A stretch of DNA of 24,276 nucleotides from JBDHUV01 sp039809365. Lineage in GTDB: Bacteria > Patescibacteriota > Microgenomatia > Levybacterales > GWA1-39-11. The notes beneath the pieces are model-generated. The model was not told where the DNA came from, made no database searches, and saw only the letters and a list, made by a program, of their open reading frames with translations. The stretch's first letter is position 1, and each line of letters begins with the position of its first letter. Where the stretch lies: positions 1 to 24,276 of the forward strand of contig JBDHUV010000004.1 in assembly GCA_039809365.1 (NCBI GenBank), read 5' to 3'. Shown here one piece after another: positions 1-7,934 of the stretch. The translations under genes and the position numbers were made by a program.

Positions 1-398
1 ACACAATCAAGAGAAGATAAAGGGACTTTTATATCAGAAATTTCTGTTGGGCCATCTAGTGCAAGACCTGCTTCTCCGAACTGTTTTGCATATGAAACAA
101 ATTTTTGTTGATCCTCCATCATCTCTATATGCCCTAAAAATCGCGTAAACCCTGCTTTTGCAAAAGGCTCAACATACTCGATTGGATTGCGAACCATCAT
201 ATGTAACTCTAATTGGAGATTTGTGGCATAAGGAGTAAACGGAGAAGGTTCTAAAAAAGTCTTATTATTTACAAAGACACCATCAATAATGTCAATATGG
301 ACAGTTTGAGCAAATGTTTGTGCAAGTTGTAGTTTTTTTTCAATCTCGTCCCAGGATTGCTCTAAAATACCCGGGAGAATTTCTGCTTTGTCTATCAT
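1..398 (-). CDS. rpe: Ribulose-phosphate 3-epimerase-like protein, 3' end outside the window
   Basis: About 132 N-terminal residues are visible before the reading frame leaves the window. Near residue 36 the segment VHIDIIDGVFVNN matches the HVDxMDGxFVPN metal-binding strand of the ribulose-phosphate 3-epimerase TIM barrel. ELHMMVRNP further on matches the next strand (usually DVHLMI). The expected reaction interconverts ribulose-5-phosphate and xylulose-5-phosphate in the non-oxidative pentose-phosphate pathway. The start ATG (396-398) overlaps the rpiB stop as ATGA, so the two are probably translationally coupled as the last visible members of the pfkB-fba-rpiB-rpe operon. The usual P in FVPN is N here. 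A related hexulose-phosphate epimerase cannot be excluded from the N-terminal half alone. Confidence 0.8.
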   Translation of the reverse strand, partial: MIDKAEILPGILEQSWDEIEKKLQLAQTFAQTVHIDIIDGVFVNNKTFLEPSPFTPYATNLQLELHMMVRNPIEYVEPFAKAGFTRFLGHIEMMEDQQKFVSYAKQFGEAGLALDGPTEISDIKVPLSSLDC

Positions 399-841
399 AC
401 CTGCTCTATTGCGGAGATCTTGTTTATTCTTCTTGCGTGAGACTCTTTTCCGTCAAAAGAAGTAGTTAAAAACGTTTTTACGAGTTCTTGTGCAGTCTTC
501 TCATCTGTATAATCAGAAGCAAGAGCAAGTACATTAATATCATCATGTTCTCTTGCGGATTGTATTTGTTCTGCTTTCATTCCAAGTCCACTACGTATCC
601 CTTTTACTTTATTAGCAGTAACACACACTCCAACTCCAGATCCACAAATGACTATTCCTTTTGAACCTTCATTTTTGAGTACTTCAGTGGCTGCTTTTAA
701 GGCTACATCTGGGTAATCATCTGTTTCTATGAGTTCTTTTGAACCAACTTCAATTACTTCATATTGATTTTCTTCTAGATATTTTTTGAGTTGTTGTTTA
801 AGCTCAAACCCTCTGTGGTCTGCTCCAAGAATTACTTTCAT
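395..841 (-). CDS. rpiB: Ribose-5-phosphate isomerase B
   Basis: 148 aa, normal length for the LacAB/RpiB family. It interconverts ribose-5-phosphate and ribulose-5-phosphate in the cytoplasm. Visible family marks are the N-terminal strand with D8-H9 (GADHRGF), the catalytic cysteine C66 in ICGSGVG, the phosphate-binding stretch ANKVKGIRSGL, and H99 in REHDDINVLAL. The frame stays open 11 codons upstream, but MKVILGADHRG is the conserved family start. That ATG lies one base after the fba stop, which fits an operon. The stop overlaps the start of the downstream epimerase gene (ATGA). The two pentose-phosphate enzymes therefore share a transcript with an aldolase and a sugar kinase. Confidence 0.93.
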   Translation of the reverse strand: MKVILGADHRGFELKQQLKKYLEENQYEVIEVGSKELIETDDYPDVALKAATEVLKNEGSKGIVICGSGVGVCVTANKVKGIRSGLGMKAEQIQSAREHDDINVLALASDYTDEKTAQELVKTFLTTSFDGKESHARRINKISAIEQV

Positions 842-842
842 A

Positions 843-1709
843 TTAGACAACGTTGACAGTATTGTATATATCAAGTTTTTCTTTTACGACAGGAATAATT
901 GCATCTTTTGCAGCTTTTAGATACGGGACAGGAGAGATCTCATCTGGATGTTGTGCAAGATACTCTCTCAGAGCTGTTGAATACGCATTTCTGATCTCAG
1001 TAGAGATATGTACATTATTAAATCCAAGTTGGACAATTTGCCTTAAATCTTCATTTGCAATTCCCGATCCTCCATGGAGAACAAAAACAAGCTTTGGAGG
1101 GAGAGCTGTAGTAAGTTTTTCTATAAGGTCAAAACGGATTTTAGGTTTATTTGCAGCAATCCCGTGTAGATTGCCTATTGCAGGAGCGAATCTATCAATA
1201 CCAGTTTCACGTACATATTCAACTGCCTGCTCTACTTTTGTATAACTATCTTCAGGAATCTCAATTTCCTCTTTATAAATTTTTGAAGACTCTGTTGCTA
1301 GATATCCAAGCTCTCCTTCTACTTCTACTTCAGGTCGAGTACTTTTTACGTATTCTACTACTTTTTTTGTCTCTGCCATATTTTCTTCAAATGGTTTTTT
1401 AGAGACATCTATATGAATAGAATCATATCCTGCATCACACGCTGCTTTTGCTGTTTCAAAACTTCGTGAATGGTCAGCGTTCAAAAAAATTGGAATGTCG
1501 TATGTTTTTCTATAACTTTTAACAAGATCAACTGCTTGAGTTAACCCTATAAATTCTCGTTCTCCTTCAGATGTACCTACAACGACAGGAGCCCTCATTG
1601 CGACTGCTCCTTCGAGGATCCCTTTCAATTGAGAAAGACTTGAAAAATTAAAATGTGGTACTGCCCAGTGTTCGTTTTTTGCTTTGAGATGGAGTTCAGA
1701 AAGTGTCAT
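843..1709 (-). CDS. fba: Class II (zinc) fructose-bisphosphate aldolase
   Basis: 288 aa, the length of the short class II aldolases (FbaA/GatY/KbaY). It cleaves fructose-1,6-bisphosphate to dihydroxyacetone phosphate and glyceraldehyde-3-phosphate. Visible marks are D79-H80 in NADHSRSF (base and zinc ligand), VEVEGELG around 128-135 with E133, zinc ligands H182 (GNLHG) and H212 (VLHGGSG), and the phosphate-binding NVHISTEIR near 232-240. The usual LDH triplet is ADH here. It is the second gene of the operon: pfkB stops 9 bases upstream and rpiB starts 1 base downstream. Tagatose-bisphosphate specificity (GatY-like) is possible, but the glycolytic context favours fructose-bisphosphate. Confidence 0.92.
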   Translation of the reverse strand: MTLSELHLKAKNEHWAVPHFNFSSLSQLKGILEGAVAMRAPVVVGTSEGEREFIGLTQAVDLVKSYRKTYDIPIFLNADHSRSFETAKAACDAGYDSIHIDVSKKPFEENMAETKKVVEYVKSTRPEVEVEGELGYLATESSKIYKEEIEIPEDSYTKVEQAVEYVRETGIDRFAPAIGNLHGIAANKPKIRFDLIEKLTTALPPKLVFVLHGGSGIANEDLRQIVQLGFNNVHISTEIRNAYSTALREYLAQHPDEISPVPYLKAAKDAIIPVVKEKLDIYNTVNVV

Positions 1710-1718
1710 TGTTCAGTA

Positions 1719-2690
1719 TTATTCAAATAAAGATGCTTTAAAGGTATCATGTTTTTCCAGTAATCGCAATAACTCTTCTTGAGATAAGAGTCCTTCTTGA
1801 GCTCCAGTTTGTTGCATTACCATATGAGCGTTCATACTTCCCCACACCATTGCTTCTTTTACTGGTTTTCCATGAGAAAGTGCAGAAAGAAATCCTGATG
1901 CATATGCATCTCCTGCCCCAGTTTTTTCAGTAGCTTTTTCTTCTGAGAAAGGTTTGCAGTGATAGATCTGCGAGCCATCAAATCCATATGCTCCATTTCG
2001 CCCATCTGTGATAGAAACAATTTTTGGTCCTAGTTTTGACAATCCCACAATGATTGATCGTATGTCTGTATGTGCCGTTCCAAAATGATCAAGTATCTCT
2101 GAGGCCTCATCTTTGTTTATGAGTATATATTCAGAAGTATGTAGAACTGAGAAAAAAGTATCATTCATGTCATTTAATTGACGTGAACCAGGAGAAAAAA
2201 TGATAGGAGTTTGTGAGTATAAAGCGTAATTTAAGACTTTTTTATATGATTCTTCCCATTCATCTCCAACAGAACTCAAGAATATTCTGTCAAACTTCTG
2301 GTCTTCTGGAGCACTAAAACCGTGTTCTCTTATCGGGTGATGAGAAAATATAATGCGGTCATCGTATAAGTCGAGAATAAATGAGATATCACTAGTTTCA
2401 CCGTCCTTTTCTGCAATAACTTGTATATTCTCTTTTTTTAAAAGTTCTTCGATTTCATGGGAGTATGTATCATTTCCAAGATATGTATAAAATGTCGTAC
2501 TGTGTCCTAATCGTGAAAGTCCAATCGACACATTCATCCCATTTCCTCCTCTTGTTTGTTTTGTGATTTGAATAGGAATTTTATCTCCAAGATGAAATGT
2601 AACAGTCTTGTTGCTGATAGAAGCATGATCTCCAGGTAAAATTTCTGTGAAGAAGTCTGTTACAGATGAACCAACAACCAGAATATCCAT
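1719..2690 (-). CDS. PfkB-family sugar kinase (candidate phosphofructokinase)
   Basis: 323 aa ribokinase-fold kinase. The N-terminal strand MDILVVGSSVTDF is followed by the first PfkB signature around RGGNGMNVSIGLSRLG (residues 46-61). The second signature EKTGAGDAYASGF (about 257-269) holds the anion hole and catalytic Asp. The frame extends 9 codons upstream to position 2717, but I chose 2690 because a TACAAT -10 box (2697-2702) lies inside that extension, exactly six bases before this ATG. The substrate cannot be read from the sequence. Its place directly before aldolase, RpiB and epimerase suggests fructose-6-phosphate or another sugar phosphate. Ribokinase or nucleoside kinase remain possible. 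Confidence 0.85.
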   Translation of the reverse strand: MDILVVGSSVTDFFTEILPGDHASISNKTVTFHLGDKIPIQITKQTRGGNGMNVSIGLSRLGHSTTFYTYLGNDTYSHEIEELLKKENIQVIAEKDGETSDISFILDLYDDRIIFSHHPIREHGFSAPEDQKFDRIFLSSVGDEWEESYKKVLNYALYSQTPIIFSPGSRQLNDMNDTFFSVLHTSEYILINKDEASEILDHFGTAHTDIRSIIVGLSKLGPKIVSITDGRNGAYGFDGSQIYHCKPFSEEKATEKTGAGDAYASGFLSALSHGKPVKEAMVWGSMNAHMVMQQTGAQEGLLSQEELLRLLEKHDTFKASLFE

Positions 2691-2696
2691 ATTCTT

Positions 2697-2702
2697 ATTG
2701 TA
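2697..2702 (-). promoter_or_regulatory. -10 box for the pfkB-fba-rpiB-rpe operon
   Basis: TACAAT on the minus strand ends six bases before the chosen kinase ATG, so transcription would begin at or within a base of the A of ATG. No good -35 is seen at 16-18 bases. The same TACAAT-six bases-ATG layout recurs before the PAP2 and DUF4012 genes. Confidence 0.5.
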
Positions 2703-2768
2703 TGCATAGAATGACAAAAATAGAAAGAGGGGTAAGGTTTTCGGCTTTTTATTTTAGCCTGTATTGTG

Positions 2769-2774
2769 TATAAT
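2769..2774 (+). promoter_or_regulatory. TATAAT -10 box before the first class A PBP
   Basis: A perfect TATAAT lies 27 bases before the ATG at 2802, predicting a leader of about 20 bases. An upstream GTG at 2766 overlaps this box and would fall outside the transcript, which argues for the ATG as start. The -35 region is poor (TTTTTA). Confidence 0.55.
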
Positions 2775-2801
2775 CCAGACAAGAATTCCCAATTCGACAA
2801 T

Positions 2802-5132
2802 ATGGCAGTATTTAGAAAAATTGTGTTAATTATTTTGCTCGTCCTTATCACGATCGGTGATTGGGTGATCTCTGCTTGGGAGAAAATAGTTAATCTTCCT
2901 TCATATTTTAAAACTCTCGTTTTTAGAAAGAAAAAAATAAAGAAATCAAAAACTTTATATACTACCCGATCTTTTCCTTGGATATCTGATGTTTCAAATA
3001 GTGCTATAGTAATTGCTGTTCACTTCTTTGCTGTGATCCTTAGCGGACTTTCTCTGCTTGGTGCAGGAGCAGCATCGATTGTCATGTTTATTCCCAAGAA
3101 AATCGTTTCAATATTTAAAAAGCCTCCACGTAGAAAAGGGCGTCCTGCAAAAAAACCAATCTATAAACCAACCTTTTTATATAAGCTTAAATTTTTTGTG
3201 CTTGGGGCATTCATGTCCTGTATTTTTATTTTTATCCCCTTACTGAGCTTTGTTTTTATTTCAGAACTTCCTGACCCATCAAATCTTTCCATTACGTTTG
3301 TTCCAAAAACAACAAAAATATATGACAGAAATAATGTGTTGCTCTATGAAATATATGCAAACCAGAACAGAACAATTGTTCCTTTACAGACAATTCCTGA
3401 AGATCTGAAAGAAGCAACTATAGCTATTGAGGATAAAGATTTTTATGAACATCCAGGGTTTGATTTAAGAGGAATTATTCGTGCGTTAGTTTCAAATGTG
3501 CGGACAGATAATAGACAGGGAGGATCTACGATTACTCAACAGTTAATAAAATCTGTTTTTCTTACTCCAGAACCAACAATTAAAAGAAAAGTAAAAGAAG
3601 TTGTTCTTGCATTATGGGCAGAGAAAAAATACACAAAAGATCAAATTTTAGAGATGTATTTTAACTATGTTCCTTATGGAGGTACAGCGTGGGGAGTTGA
3701 GTCTGCAAGTGAGATATATTTTGGTAAAAAAGTGTCAGATCTGACACTCGCAGAGAGCGCTTTTCTTGCAGGGCTTCCTCGTGCTCCAAGCATCTACTCC
3801 CCTTTTTCAGGAGAGGGGAATTTATGGAAAAATAGACAGAAAGATGTGTTAGCAGCGATGGTACGTGATGGTTATATCACGCAAAATCAGGCAAATGAGG
3901 CGTTTAAGCAAGAGTTAACGTTCATCAGTCCAAAAGTACCAATTAAGGCCCCTCATTTTGTAATGTACGTCAAAGATTTACTTGTTCAACAGTATGGAAT
4001 TACAGAAGTTGAAAGAGGAGGATTACAAGTTAAGACAACACTTGACTATTCTCTGCAACGGGATATTGAGTCTACTGTGGCAGAACAGGTAGAACAAAAT
4101 GCATATCTAAATGTCCAGAATGGAGCCGCTGTTGTTACTGATCCAAGGAATGGAGACATTCTTGCTATGGTAGGAAGCAAAGATTATTTTGACACAGAGC
4201 ATGATGGGAATGTAAATGTTGCTACTTCTTTGAGACAACCTGGTTCTACTATAAAAATTGTTACATACGCACTTGCGCTTGAGAACGGATTCACAGAAGC
4301 AACAATGGTTGATGATTCTCCACTTACAATTGCCTCTTCAGATGGTGGCCCTTCCTATACACCAGTCAATTATGATGGGAGATATCATGGGAAACAGACG
4401 ATAAGAGCTGCATTTGCAAACTCATACAATATACCTGCTGTGCGAGTAGCACAACGTTTAGGTGTAGATAAAATAATATCTTTTGGAAAAAGTATGGGAA
4501 TTACTACTTGGAATGATCCAAATAGATTCGGACTTTCAATTACATTAGGAGGGGGAGAGACAAAAATGACAGATCTTGCAACAGTATTCGGAACTATTGC
4601 AAATGGAGGCAAAAGAGAGGATCTTAATCCAATTATTTCTGTAACTGATGCGTATGGAAAGTCTGTATATACAAAAAAAGTATCTGGCCAACAAGTAGTG
4701 TCTGAGGCAACTGCATTTATTATCTCGGATATTTTAGCAGATAATGATGCTCGTACTGCTGCTTTTGGGCCAAACTCTCCTCTCCATATTCCTGGTAAAA
4801 GAGTTTCGGTAAAAACAGGAACAACGGATAATAAAAGAGATAACTGGACAGTAGGATTTACTGATAAGTTTGTGGTAGCTACGTGGGTCGGTAATAATGA
4901 TAATACTCCCATGAGTCAAGAATTAACTTCTGGTATTTCTGGAGCTGCTCCTATGTGGAATACAATTATGACGAAGTTACTTGAAAACGAAACTCAACCT
5001 CCTGTTCAGATACCGCTATCAGTTGTAGCCAAGAATTGTTACGGGAAAACTACATATTTTGTACGAGGCACAGAGAACTCACTAAACTGTAGATTCACTC
5101 CTCATAGAGTTTCTCCAGAAATAGGAGCCTAA
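2802..5132 (+). CDS. Class A penicillin-binding protein with three N-terminal membrane segments
   Basis: 776 aa bifunctional peptidoglycan synthase: a GT51 glycosyltransferase polymerises lipid II and a transpeptidase cross-links the chains outside the membrane. Hydrophobic segments lie near residues 5-24, 67-97 and 130-154, separated by Lys/Arg-rich linkers; most class A PBPs have only one anchor. GT51 covers about 170-340 with catalytic E210 (IEDKDFYEHPG) and GGSTITQQ at 240-247. The transpeptidase motifs are SxxK at 482-485 (STIK), SYN at 541-543 and KTG at 671-673. All catalytic residues are present. The C terminus has two cysteines (NCYGK, LNCRF) and no long tail. The phosphoglycerate kinase frame follows at once. 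It is paralogous to the gene at 11580-13787. Confidence 0.95.
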   Translation: MAVFRKIVLIILLVLITIGDWVISAWEKIVNLPSYFKTLVFRKKKIKKSKTLYTTRSFPWISDVSNSAIVIAVHFFAVILSGLSLLGAGAASIVMFIPKKIVSIFKKPPRRKGRPAKKPIYKPTFLYKLKFFVLGAFMSCIFIFIPLLSFVFISELPDPSNLSITFVPKTTKIYDRNNVLLYEIYANQNRTIVPLQTIPEDLKEATIAIEDKDFYEHPGFDLRGIIRALVSNVRTDNRQGGSTITQQLIKSVFLTPEPTIKRKVKEVVLALWAEKKYTKDQILEMYFNYVPYGGTAWGVESASEIYFGKKVSDLTLAESAFLAGLPRAPSIYSPFSGEGNLWKNRQKDVLAAMVRDGYITQNQANEAFKQELTFISPKVPIKAPHFVMYVKDLLVQQYGITEVERGGLQVKTTLDYSLQRDIESTVAEQVEQNAYLNVQNGAAVVTDPRNGDILAMVGSKDYFDTEHDGNVNVATSLRQPGSTIKIVTYALALENGFTEATMVDDSPLTIASSDGGPSYTPVNYDGRYHGKQTIRAAFANSYNIPAVRVAQRLGVDKIISFGKSMGITTWNDPNRFGLSITLGGGETKMTDLATVFGTIANGGKREDLNPIISVTDAYGKSVYTKKVSGQQVVSEATAFIISDILADNDARTAAFGPNSPLHIPGKRVSVKTGTTDNKRDNWTVGFTDKFVVATWVGNNDNTPMSQELTSGISGAAPMWNTIMTKLLENETQPPVQIPLSVVAKNCYGKTTYFVRGTENSLNCRFTPHRVSPEIGA

Positions 5133-5135
5133 TCA

Positions 5136-5165
5136 TTGCGTATATCGAGCAAAATCGTGTATAAC
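5136..5165 (+). promoter_or_regulatory. Candidate promoter for the phosphoglycerate kinase gene
   Basis: TTGCGT (5136-5141), an 18-base spacer and TATAAC (5160-5165) lie just after the PBP stop. The -10 ends six bases before the ATG at 5172, the same spacing as at the kinase, PAP2 and DUF4012 genes. It would make this gene independent of the PBP. Confidence 0.45.
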
Positions 5166-5171
5166 AAGAGT

Positions 5172-6212
5172 ATGGCTGCCCTTTCCTCTCTAGCAAGTAA
5201 AAAGATAAAAAAGAAAACAGTTTTAATGAGGATTGACTGTGATGTAGATATTAAAAAAGGAGTAATTCTTGATGACACAAGACTTTTATCTTCCATTTCC
5301 TCATTAAAAATGCTTCTAAAAAATAAATGTAAAATAATTCTTGTAGGACACGTAGGAAGGCCAGATGGGCATGACCTTGCGTGTACCCTTCTTCCCATTG
5401 CTAAATGGTATGCTCGTTATTTAAACACATCTTTACAAGAATATATGTCTCCATTTGGTGGATGGCAAATTGGAAAGCACGTTCTATTGTATGAGAATAT
5501 TAGATTTTTTATGGAAGAAGAGCAGAACGATGCGGCGTTTGCAAAAAGTCTTACAGAGAATGCAGATGTTTTTGTAAATGAAGCCTTTGCTGTCTCTCAT
5601 CGTGCTCATGCCTCTACAGTTGGTGTTACAAAATATCTTCCTTCATATGCAGGACTCCATTTTATAAGAGAAGTAAAAGAATTTGAAAATATCTTAGACA
5701 ACCCGAAACGTCCCCTTGTTGTAATTATAGGTGGTGCAAAAATTGACACAAAACTTCCCTTAGTAGAAAAAATGAGCCAAGTTGCAGATTATGTACTCGT
5801 TGGAGGAGAGGTTGCTGATCATACAAAAGAACTTATTAAAGTGCAGCAGGATAATAGTAAAAATAAGCGGTCTATGGTGCTGGTAGCAGACTTGGTGGAA
5901 TCAGGCTTAGATATAACTCGTAAAAGTGCAGAGAATTTTGTAGAAGTTATTGAGAAAGCAAAAACAATTGTCTGGAACGGACCTGTGGGGCAAACAGGTA
6001 AGAACCCTGTAACTGAGCAAGGAACTCATATCCTTGCTCATGCTGTAGCGAATAATCATGCGTATTCAGTTATTGGGGGGGGAGATACTCTGTCCTATTT
6101 GCGTCAACACAGAATACTGGATAAATATAACTTTGTTTCTGTTGGAGGAGGCGCAATGTTAGAGTTTTTATCTGGTGAGAAACTTCCTGCGGTGGAAGCG
6201 TTGAAAAAGTAA
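5172..6212 (+). CDS. pgk: Phosphoglycerate kinase, condensed and divergent
   Basis: 346 aa against the usual 390-400. The family reaction is 1,3-bisphosphoglycerate + ADP to 3-phosphoglycerate + ATP. Recognisable blocks are HVGRPDG (substrate loop), NIRFF, FVNEAFAVSHRAHAST, PLVVIIGGAKIDTKL, VLVGGEVA, TIVWNGPVG, VIGGGDT and FVSVGGGAMLEFLSG. Two features are odd. The normally near-invariant RVDFNVP is RIDCDVD here. The C-terminal domain also lacks roughly 45 residues between the GGxxA motif and the LDI-helix. I chose the ATG at 5172 over the TTG at 5136 because a -10-like TATAAC precedes it by six bases. The fold call is firm, but full catalytic competence is less certain. Confidence 0.85.
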   Translation: MAALSSLASKKIKKKTVLMRIDCDVDIKKGVILDDTRLLSSISSLKMLLKNKCKIILVGHVGRPDGHDLACTLLPIAKWYARYLNTSLQEYMSPFGGWQIGKHVLLYENIRFFMEEEQNDAAFAKSLTENADVFVNEAFAVSHRAHASTVGVTKYLPSYAGLHFIREVKEFENILDNPKRPLVVIIGGAKIDTKLPLVEKMSQVADYVLVGGEVADHTKELIKVQQDNSKNKRSMVLVADLVESGLDITRKSAENFVEVIEKAKTIVWNGPVGQTGKNPVTEQGTHILAHAVANNHAYSVIGGGDTLSYLRQHRILDKYNFVSVGGGAMLEFLSGEKLPAVEALKK

Positions 6213-6215
6213 GGA

Positions 6216-6233
6216 AATCTAATTATTTAGATT
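6216..6233. terminator. Weak hairpin at the convergent pgk / kinase-like junction
   Basis: AATCTAA and TTAGATT form a 7-bp AT-rich inverted repeat with a four-base loop. It straddles the 10-base gap between the two convergent stops. There is no GC-rich stem or proper T-run, so a terminator function is only possible. Confidence 0.2.
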
Positions 6234-6780
6234 GTAAGATATCCAGTACTTGTTTGATTGCTTCATCTTTATTCAATTCATAGGTATTCACTACCAAATC
6301 ATAATATTTTTTATCCCAATATACCCAGGTTTGATCATTATCTGCATATAATCTTCTCCATTTTTTTAAGTTTTCTTCTTCACGCAATTTAATCTCTTTT
6401 TTTGCTTCTTCTCCTGAGATTCCTTTTCTATTAATTAATCTATCTACACGCACCTCTGTTTTATCTTTTCCATTTTTATCTTCACATACAACGAGTATTT
6501 TAAAAACTCCTTCAACTCCTTGCGCATCAAATCCTGCAAGATGACTTTGGATGACTTGATTATTTTCTGTTTTGAGCTTTTGTTTAATCATTTCTTCATA
6601 CTCTAAATCAACAGAATCATCTCTGTCTGCATCATTCCCTTTTTTCTCATCGAAATACTTTTCAAAGAGTGCCCCTCCTTCTAGGAGGCTCCATCCAAGT
6701 TTGGTGGCAATTCCTCTTGCAAGAGTTGTGGTACCTGAAGCGATACGTCCAGAAACAGTAATATTTCGAATATTTCCCAT
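6223..6780 (-). CDS. Cytidylate-kinase-like P-loop protein
   Basis: 185 aa, similar to the cytidylate-kinase-like family (shorter than bacterial Cmk, about 220 aa). The N-terminal NITVSGRIASGTTTLARGIATKLG is a P-loop-like strand-loop-helix, but the Walker Lys is T17 (GxxxSGTTT). Then come an LLEGGALFEKY segment, QSHLAGFDAQGVEGVFKILVVCEDK (position of the NMP-binding/CORE part), and a lid-like RLINRKGISGEEAKKEIKLREEENLKKWRRLY. It ends with YDLVVNTYELNKDEAIKQVLDIL, typical of the C-terminal strand-helix in CMP kinases. It lies 16 bases after the GAPDH stop and is presumably co-transcribed. Substrate assignment is by family resemblance only. Confidence 0.65.
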   Translation of the reverse strand: MGNIRNITVSGRIASGTTTLARGIATKLGWSLLEGGALFEKYFDEKKGNDADRDDSVDLEYEEMIKQKLKTENNQVIQSHLAGFDAQGVEGVFKILVVCEDKNGKDKTEVRVDRLINRKGISGEEAKKEIKLREEENLKKWRRLYADNDQTWVYWDKKYYDLVVNTYELNKDEAIKQVLDILQSK

Positions 6781-6796
6781 GTGAGATAAAGTATGT

Positions 6797-7870
6797 TTAA
6801 GCAGAGGTAGACGCAGATGCGTGTGTTTTACCTATAAGCAACGTCTCTTCAACTAATCTATTTGCATACCCAAACTCATTATCATACCAAGCGATCACTT
6901 TAACCATAGTACCTCCAACAACTTGGGTAAGGGATAGATCTGCTATGGAAGAGTGTGGATTGCCAATAATATCGCTACTTACAATTGGATCGTATGTTGC
7001 GGTAAATATTCCTCTGAATCTCTCTTCTCCAGCAGCTTTTTCAAGCACACTATTTACTTCTTCCACAGTTGTCTCTCTTTTTACAAGGAAAGTAAAATCA
7101 GATAATGAACCTACAGGTACTGGGACACGAATTGCTAGTCCATTGAATATTCCTTTTAAATCAGGAATTGCCATTGCAGCTGCTTTTGTTGCTCCTGTAG
7201 AGGTCGGAATTATATTTGCTGCTGCAGCACGTGCTCTTCTGTAATCTTTGTGTCCTCCATCTTGGATTCTTTGATCAGATGTATATCCATGGATAGTTGT
7301 CATCATCGCTTTCTCTATTCCGAATGCTTGATGCATAATATGTGCTACCGGAGTAATACAGTTTGTTGTACATGAAGCATTGCTTACAACATTCTCAACT
7401 TCAGCACTATCCTTGTGAAGGTTAACTCCTAGTACATATGTTGGGCCACCGCCTCCCTCGTCTTTAAAAGGAGCTGAGAGAATTACGGCTTTTGCACCCG
7501 CTTGGATATGTTTTTGAAGATCTTCAGTTTTTGTAAATGCTCCAGTAGATTCAATTACTATATCTACATCTAAATCTTTCCAAGGGAGTTTTGTAGGATC
7601 TTTTTGTGAATAAACAGGTATTTGGGCACCATTTACTTTTAGAGACCCTATTATATCGGTGTCTGGGTTTTCTTGCTTTGTTGCAGAGATATCTGCAGGA
7701 AGTGGTCCATACTGGCTATCATATTTTAGAAGGTACATCCATCCCTCTATATCTGTGCTTGAACCTGCATTTATTGCAACAACTTGAAGATCTGAGGGAA
7801 ATCGTTCAATGATTATTCTATGAGCTACTCTGCCAATACGACCATATCCATTGATAGCAACTTTGACCAT
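6797..7870 (-). CDS. gap: Glyceraldehyde-3-phosphate dehydrogenase, probably NADP-tolerant
   Basis: 357 aa phosphorylating GAPDH. The NAD(P)-binding GYGRIGR is at 8-14. The catalytic pair is C167 (SNASCTTNC) and H194 (HGYTSDQR). RRARAAAANIIPTSTGATKA and WYDNEFGYANRL are typical of the catalytic domain. The acidic residue that normally binds the adenosine ribose of NAD is Ala here (A35 in INAGSS), and the adjacent Leu-Pro pair is Gly-Gly (205-206). Both changes are the kind seen in NADP-using enzymes. A short Ala/Ser tail (THASASTSA) follows the normal C terminus. It is transcribed divergently from the PAP2 gene and precedes the cytidylate-kinase-like gene. With PGK on the other strand nearby, it forms the lower-glycolysis pair. 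Confidence 0.95.
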   Translation of the reverse strand: MVKVAINGYGRIGRVAHRIIIERFPSDLQVVAINAGSSTDIEGWMYLLKYDSQYGPLPADISATKQENPDTDIIGSLKVNGAQIPVYSQKDPTKLPWKDLDVDIVIESTGAFTKTEDLQKHIQAGAKAVILSAPFKDEGGGGPTYVLGVNLHKDSAEVENVVSNASCTTNCITPVAHIMHQAFGIEKAMMTTIHGYTSDQRIQDGGHKDYRRARAAAANIIPTSTGATKAAAMAIPDLKGIFNGLAIRVPVPVGSLSDFTFLVKRETTVEEVNSVLEKAAGEERFRGIFTATYDPIVSSDIIGNPHSSIADLSLTQVVGGTMVKVIAWYDNEFGYANRLVEETLLIGKTHASASTSA

Positions 7871-7881
7871 ATATTTACGGT

Positions 7882-7887
7882 AATATA
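7882..7887 (-). promoter_or_regulatory. Possible -10 box for gap
   Basis: TATATT on the minus strand lies 11 bases before the gap ATG, predicting a leader of about five bases. No convincing -35 is present. It sits inside the PAP2 promoter region. Confidence 0.35.
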
Positions 7888-7899
7888 CTTTTGAAAAAA

Positions 7900-7928
7900 T
7901 TGCAACTACCTGATGAAATACTTACAAT
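7900..7928 (+). promoter_or_regulatory. Promoter of the PAP2 gene, predicted leaderless
   Basis: TTGCAA (7900-7905), exactly 17 bases, then TACAAT (7923-7928). Six bases follow before the ATG at 7935, so +1 should coincide with the start codon. Confidence 0.6.
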
Positions 7929-7934
7929 TAAGTT

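Noticed and set aside
842..874. Upstream start (874) for rpiB
   Set aside because: Would overlap fba by 32 bases; MKVILGADHRG is the conserved N terminus.
853..1245. 130-codon plus-strand open frame
   Set aside because: Antisense to the class II aldolase, with no independent support.
2691..2717. Upstream start (2717) for the PfkB-family kinase
   Set aside because: The extra nine codons contain the likely -10 box, and the conserved family start is MDILVVG.
4385..4912. 175-codon minus-strand open frame
   Set aside because: Lies entirely opposite the transpeptidase part of the first PBP, whose motifs prove the plus strand. No start signal or recognisable domain.
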